Origin: Saccharina japonica
Lineage: Eukaryota > Sar > Phaeophyceae > Laminariales > Laminariaceae
Assembly (NCBI GenBank): GCA_008828725.1
Contig: MEHQ01000078.1
Coordinates: 1 to 64,000 of the forward strand
Reading direction: 5' to 3'
DNA length: 64,000 nucleotides
Shown here: positions 46,517-58,700 of the stretch, one piece after another
Position numbering within the stretch: position 1 is the stretch's first letter
How the letters are laid out: every line of letters starts with the position of its first letter
Notes under the pieces: generated by a model
Database searches by the model: none
What the model saw: only the letters and a program-made list of their open reading frames with translations
Told to the model about the DNA's origin: nothing
Program-made: the position numbers and the translations under genes

Positions 46517-46818
46517 ATTAGCTATTAAGAGTAGCATAGCTTAGAGCTTACTTGTATAGTTGACTTTAGGACCAGAGCTCGCCCACAATTGTTAATCGGG
46601 GTGGTCGAACAGGCTCCTTCGAAATTCACGTTCCGGGTGGGATATCGAGCTCTACTGATGGTACGAGGAGAGCTCAGAAAATAAGACCAAGCACAGCAGG
46701 GTATTTTTCTGTCACAGGATGCGGCACAACAAAACATTTTTCAGGTCCGTTTATTAATGAATTGTTTTAGCCGCTCGCCCGAGGGGCCTAAGAACGGCAG
46801 CCAAACTAATGGCACCAT

Positions 46819-46940
46819 ACCCCCCCCCCCCTCTGGTCGGTGAAAACCCGACATCCTCCGTCCCGGCATTGTAGGGATGCGAGGGTCTATGGCCATGCGA
46901 CAACGGCCATGCATGATAATGAAGTACACCCGCTCCCCCT
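46819..46940 (+). repeat. family D repeat
   Basis: C12, then GGTCGGTGAAAACCCG, TCCGTCCCGGCATTGTAGGG, GCGAGGGTCTATGGCC and ATAATGAAGTACACCC. Same orientation as the 8.2-kb copy. Confidence 0.8.
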
Positions 46941-47099
46941 CCCGCAGCACCAGTCTTAAGCCACCCCCCATCCTGCCTTGCCGAAGTCACAGGGGCCACG
47001 TCATGTTCCCTACGGCAAAATCAAGGGCGGCAAGATCCAAGAGCTCCACGAATGCGGCGAGCCAACCTGAGAAGGAAAACGAAAAAGGCGGCAGCAACA

Positions 47100-47765
47100 A
47101 CGAGGCCGGGGGTAGACGAAAGCTATAGCAAGTGCACGAGGGAGGTACCAGGTAGAAAACAAAAGGAAAACCAACGCGGTAGGTTCACGAGAGGGGACTA
47201 GAAATAAAGGCACAGTAGTAGGTGTGTGAGACAGGTAGAAAGAAGGCATGGGCAGCGGGGGGGGTACTTCATTTTCACGCATGGCCGTAGTCGTTTGGCC
47301 ATAGACCTTCGCATCCCTACAATGCCGGGACGGAGCGTGTCGGGTTTTCACCGACCAGGTGGACATTGCTAGCACTATGCGCGAAGCGCAGGGGAGGTGG
47401 AGAAAGGCATATAGCAAGGGGTAGTACGAGTGTAGGGGGGATAGAAAAAAAAGACATACCAGGTGCACAAGAGGGGGGAAGAAAACGAAAGCCGTACGTG
47501 CTCGCAGTAGGTTTACGAAAGGGGACTATAAAAAAGCGCAGTAGTAGGTGCATGAGAGAGGTAGAGAAACAAATTTTAGCAGGGTGTACGAACGGAGCAG
47601 AGAAACGCATATAGCAGGTGCGGTAGGGGGTAGAAAAAAAAAGCACAGCAGGAGTACGAGAGGGATAGGAAAAAAACTTTAGCAGGTGTACGATTGGGGG
47701 GTAGAACAAATGCATAATAGCAGATGTACAAGAGGGGGTAGAAAAACGTCACAGCATGTAGTGCC
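47100..47765. repeat. minisatellite, about 48-bp unit, split by family D
   Basis: Units of GGTAGAAAAAAAAGCA..TAGCAGGTGTACGAGAGGG type run through the region. The block 47252-47391 is a family D copy and interrupts the array. Confidence 0.75.
47252..47391 (-). repeat. family D repeat, inverted, within a minisatellite
   Basis: G8, TACTTCATTTTCACGC, GGCCGTAGTCGTTTGGCC, CATCCCTACAATGCCGGGAC, then the GGTGGACATTGCTAGCAC end. Confidence 0.8.
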
Positions 47766-48142
47766 CAGAACTGCGGACACAAGATCAAGGCATCTCTTGA
47801 TTTATCGAATACGTTACGAGTCTTGTTGGGCGCGTCAAGGCCTTGTTTGGTCTTATTATTATGCTAGTTTTAGTGTAGGGAGGGGTCAGTCAAGGGGTCA
47901 AAAACGCCATATCCTACGATGAACTCCTTTGTTTTTTTGTGGCAAGTCCTGACATTCATCAGGTTGCGACGTTTCATGCACATACGTGTTTTCGGAAAGA
48001 TTGGAGGGGTATATCATCAGGCGGCATCATGCTGATTCGGAGTGGGAACGCTACCTTGGAGGGGTCGTTCCACCCAGAAAAGGATGGTGTATGACAAAGC
48101 GACACACATTATTAGCGACACAAAAGCAGGAAAGCAGGACAC

Positions 48143-48385
48143 ACACAAGGGGAGGGGGGGGGGCGTACTCATTTGTTGCTTGCCTTAGTCGTTTGACCAT
48201 TGACCACGCATCCCTTTCGAGACGGAGCCACACCACAGACAGGGGAGGGGGGGTGGGGGTGTACTCATGTCGTTCACGGCCGTAGTCGTACGCCCATAGA
48301 CCCTCGCATCCCTACAATGTCGGGACGGAGCACGTTGGGTTTCGACCAACCAGGCAGGCATTGCTTGCACCAAGCGCGAAGGGGG
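48143..48385 (-). repeat. family D, subtypes 2 and 1 in tandem
   Basis: 48143-48240 is subtype 2 (TACTCATTTGTTGCTTGCC, ACCACGCATCCCTTTCGAG). 48255-48385 is subtype 1 (TACTCATGTCGTTCACGGCC to CTTGCACCAAGCGCGAA). Each is preceded by a G tract. Confidence 0.8.
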
Positions 48386-48529
48386 GGGTGGGAGGGGGGC
48401 GTGGTAGGGGGTATGGTTTTACGGGGTGGGTGTATGATACTTACGGTATGATAGTCATGTTGCAACGAAAAAAGTGCCGAGAAATAATATTGAGTCTCGT
48501 GACGGCTTACCACCGAAAAGAAAGGGGGC

Positions 48530-49262
48530 CGAGATCCTCATGGGCAGCAAAAACGACGTAAAAATTGAGACCAATCTTCAAGGGATGAACTATAACAGGT
48601 GCGCTGGTTTCTATTTTCATGCCGATGAAGCGTACTACGATAGACGTACTCGTATGTTGTACTGGTAGCACTTTTGGGCCGAAGCGTTTTCTGAATGACC
48701 TATTATTATTAATAGTAGTAAAGCCTTCTCAACCCAAAATCGTCCGAATTCCATTTTTTTTTGTTGCATCGTTTATGTTTTTGTATCGTTAGGCCATGGC
48801 ATTGTTCATCGGGTATGACAGCATATATAGCACTTTTAATTTCCCTCCAAAACCAGGTTTTGACTTGATATTAGTATAGAGCTCCTCGAGTGCCCATCTT
48901 CAGAAAAAACACGGTGCACCCGTAGCTTAAGATAGCATGCGTCCATGGGAAGCGAAAACGATGTGAACATTGAAACCAATCTTCTAGGAATGAACCAGGT
49001 GCGCTGGTTTCTATTTTTATGTCGATGACGCGTAACGCGACGGACGTACTCGTATGTAGCACTTTTGGGCCGAAACGTCTTATGAATGACCTAATAGTAG
49101 TAATAATAGTAAAGGCTTCTTAACCCAAAATGGTCGGAATCTTCTCATTCTTTGTGTTGCAGAAATGTTTCATTTCATGCTTGGGCAAAATGGGATTTTT
49201 CATCGAGAAACTTTTTTTTGTTTTCCTCCAAAGTCAGCGTTTTTGGGTAAGGTATAGAGCTT
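48530..49262. repeat. direct duplication including two inverted family A copies
   Basis: CATGGG.AGC.AAAACGA through GGTGCGCTGGTTTCTATTTT and the following family A sequence occurs at 48538-48943 and again from 48944 to 49262. The second copy is cut short by a family B element. Confidence 0.7.
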
Positions 49263-49268
49263 CCTTAA

Positions 49269-49348
49269 CCCATTCAGAACTGAAAAACGTATACCACACC
49301 AATTTCAAGTAGTTTGTCCCCAAAAACGGGAGACCAATTCTTAAGGGG
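49269..49348. mobile_element. MITE family B between two family A copies
   Basis: Flanked by TTAA at the left (49265-49268). CCCATTCAGAACTG to CAATTCTTAAGGGG. The right TTAA is replaced by the next family A copy, starting GACACATGCTACG. Confidence 0.8.
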
Positions 49349-49585
49349 GACACATGCTACGATAGAGGTGCACCATGTTTTTTTCTGAGTTCCTCCCTTA
49401 AGGAGCGTCATACCTCACCGAAACACAGATTTCAGAGGAAAATAAAAGTGCTGACGGATGCGAAATCTCGTGACCGAAGTGTACGCCGAAACATTATCCG
49501 TCACAAAAATGAAAGTCCGACGAAGAGCCCGATCATTCAGAAAACGATTCGGTCAAAAAGTGCTACCTCTACCGTAGCACGCGTC
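49349..49585 (+). mobile_element. MITE family A copy
   Basis: GACACATGCTACGATAGAGG to CTACCGTAGCACGCGTC, the clearest pair of terminal repeats in the window. It lacks the TTAA segment. Confidence 0.85.
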
Positions 49586-50170
49586 GGGGTTAAGTGGCCA
49601 CCCTCCGAAGGCAGACATATGGCGCACACCTCTACCGTATAGTATGCATCCAATGGCGACAGTAGTAGTAGTAGTGTTTCTGCGCGAGTCGTCACGATTT
49701 GAGGCCCCTGGTGTTGGCATTCTGTCGATATCCGCATGATGCGAGTGCGAAGAAAATATACGACAGGGTATCGTTGAGAACAGGCGAAAAAAAAACTGTG
49801 AGAGAGAGAGGACGGTTGGCACGGTTGTTCATGTGTCATATATGGTGGGTTAGATAAGTAACTGTTCGCCCTTCGGACAGATTCTGTAGATCAGATAGAT
49901 CATTCCTACTTCATGAGCTAGATCTTTCAGAGCAGATCGATTCCTGATAGGTATGATATGTATGATTACGAGCGAATGCGAGTTTCTAATTTTGACCAAG
50001 TCTCTCGTGATAGGGGCCCCTTGCGAGAAAGCATCGACAGTTTTTTACTTGATTAAACAGTTGAATCTGTCTGCACTTTTTTGTCGGCACTTTTAATCAA
50101 ATTCTCAGAATTTTGTTCGTCTACTACGTTGTTATCCAACATATTCTCATAATTGTATCTGTGTAGCATT

Positions 50171-50492
50171 GGTCGCCCCGGTAGACTAGTGGTCAGCTTC
50201 AAAGACTGCTGGCATTGGTACCCAACTTCGAATCCCACCGTCGTGAGATTTTGACTACATTTGAAAAAATAAGAGAAGGGAACCAACTGCTGAGAGCGCC
50301 TTCGTGGCGTGGGTAGGCGGAATCCGACGCAAGTCGACAAGGGAAGAGAGTGCTGAAATATTCTCGCGATAAAAATGCAAGGCACGTACCGTAGTGGGGA
50401 GGGGGGAGAAGAGCCTACTTAGTGGCCCCGGATCTGAGTTACGACTAAAGAGGGAGAGAGAAAAGAAGGACGAAGATAATAAATGGGATGGA
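50171..50492 (+). mobile_element. tRNA-derived SINE (family E), full copy
   Basis: The head GGTCGCCCCGGTAGACTAGT carries an A-box-like segment and ACTTCGAATCCC a B box, 35-40 bp apart as in tRNA-promoted SINEs. The body (GAGAGCGCC, GTGGGTAGGCG, GTCGACAAGGGAAGAG, ATGCAAGGCA, GAACCGTAGTGGGG-type, GATCTGAGTTACGACTA) is shared with 58.6 and 61.9 kb. The 3' end is GAAGATAATAAATGGGATGG. RNA polymerase III transcription is expected for the family. Confidence 0.75.
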
Positions 50493-50499
50493 CAAAAAC

Positions 50500-51480
50500 A
50501 AAAAATCGGTGTACTCTCACATAAAAAAAAGAAGTTGTGAGAGGTACACGAGTGTCGAAAAAACGGACCCCTGTGAGGATAAGCGGCTGTACTACCTGCC
50601 ACCCTACTCGTACAAGTGGTGTGAACATACATTTTTTCTTTACTTCTAAAAGTAAACGTACTGCAACTCTAACGGCGAAAAAAACGTGGTCAACACGGTT
50701 TCGAACCCGTGACCCTCGTTTTTTCCTGTTTTTTTCCCCCACTACTGCACACAAGTTGTTCAAGTAATTTCAGACCCACCATACAAAAACCAAGTCATGT
50801 CAGACCCACCATACTATTTCAAGTCATTTCCAGCCCACTATACAAAAACCAAGTCATTTCAGGCCCCCGCAAGTGGAGCAGATCCTTATTGCCATAGCCT
50901 GCGCGATCATGCGCGTGTACCGCCTGAATGGAGGGCAGAGGGGGTTCTCGGGGCACGTCGTCGACGTTTTTTTCTGCTTTTTCCCCCACCAATGCACACA
51001 AGTTGACGACAGTTACTAATATCCTGCTGCGCGAGTTCCTAGCGACAGCTATACTATCTTATATATGATATGTATAATGTGTACGATCTGCATGACCTGT
51101 ATGACCTGTGTAATATGTATAATATATATCATCCCTACTTTATGACCTAGATATTTCAGGGCAGATGAATTCCTGATCTGCATGGTCTGTATGGGCTGTA
51201 TAATCTTTATGGTGTGTGTGATCTGTGTGATATGTACGATCTGTATGATCTGTATGATCTGTATGATCTAGCTCATGTTGCCCGGTGGGACCCGTATAAC
51301 CTGCATGATCTACGAGTAGCACATACATGTTTCCTGCGTCGTTGGATCTGTGCTGTACAGATAGATCCTCACAGCATATCATAAGGGCAGGTCAGGTTCT
51401 AGATGATCTATCGGTAGATGTTACCAGGTACGTCTGTTCCACGTGTTTTCCCTTTTTTTCGAGAATAATCCGAAGGCAGC
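50500..51480. other. no gene; tRNA-like fragment and local repeats
   Basis: On the minus strand GGGTCACGGGTTCGAAACCG (50720-50701) resembles a T arm but no cloverleaf follows. 50762-50870 repeats AAGTCATTTCAG.CCACCATAC four times. 51135-51420 is listed as family L. Confidence 0.45.
51135..51420 (-). repeat. family L repeat, inverted copy
   Basis: GGGCAGAT, a GTATGATCT run (51237-51275), GCCCGGTGGGACC, ATGTTTCCTG and GATGATCTATC in reverse family order. Confidence 0.65.
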
Positions 51481-51483
51481 GTA

Positions 51484-51681
51484 TACGCATGCTACGGTAG
51501 AGGTTCGCCATATTTGTTCTCAGCGTACCCAGATGAACAATCCCATACATAGCCTACGAGTATAAAATTATCAATATGTCGACACGAGAATGAAAGGCCG
51601 ACGAATTTGGATTAAGGAGCCCTGTCATTCACAAACAAAAATCAGCCAAAAAAAGGTATACCTCCTCTATCGTATCACTCT
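51484..51681 (+). mobile_element. MITE family A copy, shortened
   Basis: TACGCATGCTACGGTAGAGG to CTCTATCGTATCACTC. The CTCACC..AAAATAAAAG middle is deleted; the TTAA site is empty. Confidence 0.75.
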
Positions 51682-51689
51682 TCCGTACT

Positions 51690-52780
51690 ACCGGTATTAA
51701 ATAGTACCCTGGTACACGGCAGCCCCTACCCGTAGCACAAGTCTACGGTGTGGTATATAAAGGTGTGGAAAAACGTGAGCAATCAGCTCGTGTATAGGTG
51801 CAGTAGGCGCACGAGCAGCAAGTTGGTAGCGTAGCACGTGTGGTGGAGGTTGCGGGGAATCGCTTGATGCTCGTATCGTATGCGCAGAGTAGGAATAGGG
51901 ACACCTACCTGGTGACGTGCATCGGCCGGTTTTAGTTTCGTTTTTTATTATCCCCCGGCGGATGGTTAAAACTAAAAAGTTTAAGCCCGCCACACTTCCA
52001 CTTCCAAAATCATCGTGTCGTGTGTCGATTCACTCCGTACCCCCTCGGCAGCTTTTACCGTTTTATGCACACAGCGCTCAATACAAACCGACCTGCTGCT
52101 TACATATATGGTCTGCTTTTGGGCCACTCAGCCTGGAAGGCCGGAAGGAAGGAAAACCGGGATGAGGCGTGCACATCTCGCAATTAAACAGGGATGGTGT
52201 GTGGGGGGGACATTCCCAACACTCTGATGATTAATTAACAGACACATTGATCACACCTGTCTCAAGATTCAAAGGGGGGGGGCGTTTTTTACCCCAACAG
52301 CAAACGGCAGCATCACCCTCTGGGTTAAAGAAGTGCCGAACAGACGACCCCACCCAAAACACATCCGGACGAAATTTTACAAAACCAGGAGTTCCAACCA
52401 TTCAATCGGTGGTACTCACAGCTGGCGTATTCCAACATTTTTATAGAAACAGTAAAAAAATGGCCTTCTGGTCGGCAACCAAAGGAACGCAACTATACAT
52501 AAGTAAGTGTGTCGTAATATGCCCTGGAAGGTCGTCTGCAAAACCCCAGGGCTAGGAATACGGTAACGAAAAATAAGGCGTACCAGGTACGTATTACCAC
52601 TATGTCCCGAACTATAAGCACCACTATTAGATTGAGCATAAATATTAAAAACCTTCCCCATATTCCGGAACAAAGTGGTACATGGAATGACTATTCGTAT
52701 ACGGCGGGCGGGGCAAGTTTCAAGGAAGCATATCCCTCCCCCAAATGATATGAATAGTCTGCTGTACCCCCCCCCCCCCC
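51690..52780. other. no gene recognised
   Basis: Two facing frames at 52247-52555 and 52416-52673 have no family match or splice signals I trust. A 14-C run lies at 52767-52780, just after the 3' end of the VTT gene. Confidence 0.4.
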
Positions 52781-52788
52781 TCCAAACC

Positions 52789-55700
52789 TTACTCTACACT
52801 GCCGCTGCTCGGCCCTTCCACCGCCCGCCCCGCAACCGCCAACTTAGGATCGCTGTACTTCCAAAACGACTCGATCAGCACGAACGGGAACACGGTGCTC
52901 TCCGTGACGTAGGCCCCCATGTCGAAAAACCGCCCCGACTTGTCCAACAAAGGCGGACCGGGGGGAGGCAATTCCGATATTTCCGGCTCCCCTTTCTCCC
53001 CCCCCGCCCCAGCCTCTACCGCCTCTTCCCTCTCCCCCATGCAGGTCCACTCCTGCTTTACAACGTTTCGGATTTTGTTTCTTACGGCGTTGTCGTTCGC
53101 CTGCCAGGCGGTAAACCACCGGGGTAAAGAGGATCGCTCAACGCCCCACAGCTCCAACCATTCTAACCCGTCGCCACCACTTGGTGTCGTCCCTGAAGAA
53201 TTAGACCCGTTGAGCCCGGCGACGTCAGAGCCGTTGAGCTCTGCGTTGGAGTCCGCTTCTCCCGCAGATACCGTTTTTTGCGCTTCTGCGTTGAGCTCCT
53301 CCCAAGTTCGGCTGGCCACCTGCAATGCCGATGATTTGTGATTGGTCAATGAAAGTGTCGTGTGAGAATGCGGGGTGATATGAACATATTGGACGTCGCT
53401 GAAGAGGCGTTATTGGTCCTTCGGGGCTACCGTATCACACTGGGTGATAAGGTAGCACCCCCCGCTAGGGTGCAGTTGAGAGCCGATTTTATCAAAAACA
53501 TGTCTTAGAAGGGCCATGTCTTAGAGGGGTGCGCCCTAGAAATTGTACAAAAATGGTCGTATTGGAAAGAGTTCATCTCGTCGAAATATTTTCCGTGGAC
53601 AGACGCACGGCTTGGGAGTTTGCACTCTTTCCCCGCTGGTGAGAGAAAACCAGCTGGGACATTTGGCGTAGGGGGTGTGCTATCGCACTAGCCGTCGACG
53701 TTAATTAAAGAGGGCGCGCTTGCAAAGTTGCGAATGTTATAAAGAGTGGTTTTTGCGATGATATTACCTGCGAAACGAACGTTCGTTCCTCGCCACTTAG
53801 AACGACGACCCTTATCATCATCATCGCGTGTGCCCTTTTGCAAAAAGCGAAAGTATCGAGAGTGATAGCGATGGTCTCCTCGGACAAGCGAAAATTCCAT
53901 CTATACTATCGAACGACCATCCTCATCATCACAGGTGGCTGGGACCGCACGCCCCTTGCGTAATGTGGGTGTGTGAAACTCGTTGTGGAGACATTAAACA
54001 AAGTAGCAAACCACTAGGAGAACCGGATTGAGAGGCTGTCGATACCTTGTGGGGTTTGCTATAGACACTGTTACGCCTCCACAAGGACTTATTTACACCC
54101 ATATCGTCCCCGGGGGGGGGGGGGTACTCATGTCGTGCATGGCCGTAGTCGTATGGCCATAGACCCTCGCATTCCTACAATGCCGGGACGGGGCACGTTG
54201 GGTTCTCACCAACCAGGCAGGCATTGGGGGCGGGGGGGGGGGGGTCGCTCACGGCCACCTGTGATGTGCATGTGCACTTGTGAAGAGCGAAGGCATTCTT
54301 AATACGATGTCAGGTTGTGTGCGATAGTTTGTCTCACTTGAGAAGCGTAAAGGTTCCCGCTTTGTCGAACCGCCAACCTTATCATGCAACTCGATACCGC
54401 GGGTGCTGCGTGTACTCGGGGCTCTGCACTGACCATACTGCCAGCACTCGCAGTATTTGGGCCTTCAGTACTGCCCATACTCTCAAGTACTCCGAGTATT
54501 TAGGCCGCCAGTACTGGAATACTCTCAGTACTTGGAGTACGAAAAATACTCGAATACTCCGAGTATACTCGATACTCTCAGTACTTGAGAGTACGAAAAA
54601 TACTCGATACTCGGAGTATACTCGGAGTATATTGCGTATACCCGGAGCATCTGTGGAACATTGCAGGTGCACCCTATTAATAGTTATGTGCCGTGACATA
54701 ACTTATCGACCAACGAACCCTACTATCGCATGTGCGCCTTGCGCGAAGAGAAAATATATCAGGACACCAGGGGGGGGGGGTGTAGGTGTGTTTGTGCGAT
54801 AGCCTTACCTGAGAAGCGAAGGTTCCCACGAGCACCACCACGAAGAAGGTGCCGACAAGAGCGAGGTCACCGCCGCTTGAAGCATCCCCGTCCACCATTT
54901 GCTTCCCGAACACGCCGAGGTCTGGCGCGACAGGGAAGAAAAAAAAGCCCGCCAATGCCGACAACAACAACAACAACAACAACAAAAAAAAAAAAAAGGA
55001 GATCGAGCAGCACGTTTAAGGACATGCGGGGTTGGGAGAGGGTGAGGGTTTTCAACCATTCACGCCTCGGACAGTCGGACAGACCATGATCTGGGTCATC
55101 GATTCTTATTTCATTATCTACTGTAATATTGTTCAGGGAAGATACGTTTCTTGATCTGGTATGATATTTATAAGATTAAAAAAAAAACTGCCGTGAGATC
55201 GAGGATTTCGTCGATGATCTAGAAGAAAATAGTCCGCCAATACCGACAACAACTACCCATTCGCCGGAGGATAAAAAAAAAAAACGACAACTACAACAAC
55301 AACAACAACAACAGCAACAACAACAAAATCGGCAATCGAGCAGCACGTTTTAGCGCATTTGGAGTTTGGGAGAGGGTGAGGGTTTTCGAACTGTTCACAC
55401 CTTACTAAACAGATCATGATATAGATCACCGATTTTTACTTCGTGGTCTAGACTTTTCAAGAAAGATACATACGTGTATGAACTGTATGATCTGTATGAT
55501 CTGTATGATTTAGCTCCTTCATGTTGCCGGGTGGGAGCCGTATAATCTGCACAACCTAGGACACCTCTCCTGGTTAGGGATCTGTACTATTACAGATCCT
55601 ACACAGCATCTAAAAAACGTCAGGCTACGTACATAGGATCTAGATTGTCTACTGTAGACAGATAGATAGATAGATCATGACCTGTCCGGAGTGTGGAAGC

Positions 55701-58700
55701 GCTTCGTATGAGCGTGGCTAGCTTTTGGCTTCGAGTTAAAATCACTTGCCTCTCTACATACCTACCAGTCTTTACATACCTACCCCGGGTATATGAATAC
55801 GATAGTACATCAGGTTTAGGGCTGTTTCGCTATGATTTGCTCTGTTTTACTGAACATAATGTTTTTGATGCCTGGTGATTTTTCATGGGGATTCCTTACC
55901 TTGCTTTTGCTTTCGATGTATTTGCGTATTTCGAAAGGAAACAAGGCTACGTTCTCGTCCGTGCCAGTTGAGGACCCAACGCACGCGAATAGCAAGAGCG
56001 CAAGAGCTGAGAGTCAAGCGGTTCGACCCAGGGTTCGATGCAAGCCAACGCCGAAGGGGGGGGGGGAATAATAATCTTCAGACGAAAAAGCAACACAAAA
56101 AAAACGTCACACAGAAAAATAAAACGTTACAGAAGGGTGTCCCCGTACACAAAGCCCGTGCCCCAAATCTACGTCGCCAGCCTCAGCCGCTACCGGAAGG
56201 AAAGAAAGGTGTTACAGAAAAGAAAAAAACACACACAAACGCACACACAGAAAACGAAAAAGAAGAAGTACAAAGAACGCTACAAGAGCTGGACTATTTC
56301 CCGGGGAGTTGCAATATATGCCAGAACTGGTGGCGTTTTTATTGTGGGTGATCCAGAAAAAAACAAAAGTCAAGAGGGAGTTGCATTTACGTCGACGGCT
56401 GTTGTTGCGCGTACATATTTCATTGAAAAAAAAAAGTCACAGAAAATATACGCCGGAAAAAAAAAAGAAAAAAAAAAAAGTCACCCAATACTTTGTCTTG
56501 CGGAGGACCATAGTAAATGGGACTTACGGTACAAACAAAAAAACTGGGATATATTTCCCTCTTTTTACTAACAATATTTGGTCCTAATCACTATGGTCCT
56601 TTGTAAATAGTAACAAAGACGTCACAGAAAAAATACGCCGGAAACAAAAAACCTCACCCAATCTATTGTCTGACGGGGGACCTAAGTAAATAGGGGCCTA
56701 CGGTACACACTAAATCCTATATATTTCCCTCTTTTTACCAACAATATTTGGTCCTATTTACTATGGTCCTCCGTAAATAGTAACAAAACCATGGTTTTCG
56801 GCCGCAACTAACCATCTGCCGCGTGTTTTCCTTGCGGTAGAGGTGCACCATGACTTTTCTGAGTAGGTGATGATCACTTGAGCTCTACGATAACTCACCC
56901 AAAAACTGAATTTAGAGGGAAAATTAACGTGCTATCATGCTCGATGACCAATCCCATGGCCTCAAGTAGAAAATGAAGCATTTTGCAACACAAGAATGAG
57001 AACATTCCGACGATTTGGGGTTAACCCTTATAGGACTGGAGTCCCGTTTTGGGGACAAATTACTTAGAGTTAGAGTAGTTTGTCCCCAAAACGGGACTGC
57101 AGTTCTAAAAGGGTTAAGGAGCATACTATTAGATCATTCAGAAAGCGTTTCTGCCAAAAAAAAGTATACCTTATACCTCTATCGTACAACGCGTCCCGAT
57201 GTCGCCAAGGAAAAAGAAAGGCACGGGAACCAGTAAAAACCTGACAACGACTTATTAATAGGATAAATCTTCCAGCGGTAGATTATAATTTTCCAGGATT
57301 TTTTTACCTCACTATTGGTATCGGGAGAAATTCCGTGGTCCTCAGTTCGATATAATTTTTTTTTTAAACGAAAGCGGAGCAGCCGCGTTTTCGACCCGTT
57401 TCTGGCGCGATCTGGGCCCGGGTCGGTGTCAGGGTTAGGGTTAGGGTTAGGGTTGGGTCTACGCCCGTACCTTGATTCCCAGCGCCAGAATCGTAATAAT
57501 AAGCCCGATCCCCGGAAGATTTATCCTAAGTCGTTGCCAATAGGACTCACGGGAACACAGGTCGCAAAAATACAAACAGTACTAAAAGAGCTCACAGCTG
57601 TCGAGGAGGTAGGGCTTCAGCGATCCGACGAACATGCCGGACAGGAACACGGGAAGCCGCAGAGAGGTCGCCCCGTACACTGCCACGTTCGACCGGGAGG
57701 ATAGATGGTGGTGGTGGTGGTGGTGGTGGTGTTGGTGGTGGTGTTGGTGTTGGCGTTGGTGTTGGTGTTGGTGATGGTGATGGTGTTGGCGTTGGTGTTG
57801 GTGTTGGTGTTGGTGTTGGTGTTGGTGTTGGTGTTGGTGTTGGTGTTGGTGATAATGTTGGTGTTGGTTTTGGTGTTGGTGTTGGTGTTGGCGTTGGTGT
57901 TGGTGTTGATGATGGTGTTGGCGTTGGTGTTGGTGTTGGTGTTGGTGTTGGTGTTGGTGTTGGTGTTGGTAGTGGTGTTGGTGTTGGTGTTGGTGTTGGT
58001 GTTGGTGTTGGTGTTGGTGTTGGTGTTGGTGTTGGCGGCGTTGGTGGTGTTGGCGACGGTGACACATGCACGCGAAAACACACCAAAAAAAAGAAGCAAG
58101 AGCGCTCGAAGGTCACACAAAGCGGCAGGTGCAGTCAGCAAGCCGGGTAGCTGACGGAAAAGCCGTTGCCAGGGGGGGGGGTGTACTTCATGTTCATGCA
58201 TGGCCGTAGTCGTATGGCTCACACGACTACGACCATGCATGAAAATGAAGAACACCCCCCCCCCCCCCCTGGCTCCGTCTCGAAAGGGATGCGTGGTCAA
58301 TGGTAAAATGACTAAGGCAAGCAACAAATGAGTACGCCCCGGCAACGGCTTTTCCGTAAGCTACCTAGGGGGAGGGTGAGCGCAGTTGGACCCTCTTAAT
58401 TTTCCACCTAACTCCACAGTCGCTTGGACGCCATGACGAAATCCTGCGAAGAACATTCCGGGATTCCGGGAAAAATCGTGCGGTTGGGGCACATCATTAT
58501 CGCCGGCCTTTACCTCCGGCGAGGTACGACGCCTCCGAGCGCTCGAAACATTGTGGCGCTCACACTACCCACGCTTTGTCGTCATGGAACACAAGGAGTG
58601 TGGAGACCATTTCGGAATTCGATGCGAGTCGACGAGGGAAAGGGAGGGCTGAAGTCTTCTCGCGATGATAAATGCAAGGCACGAACCGTAGTGGGGAGGG

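Noticed and set aside
50660-50760. tRNA gene on the minus strand
   Set aside because: Only a T-arm-like hairpin (CACGGGTTCGAAACCGTG) is present; no matching anticodon and D arms.
57592-58345. Long open frames rich in Pro-Thr, Asn-Thr, His-Gln or Val-Leu
   Set aside because: All arise from the GGTGTT array in different frames. They lie in an intron of the VTT gene and have no start context or domain.
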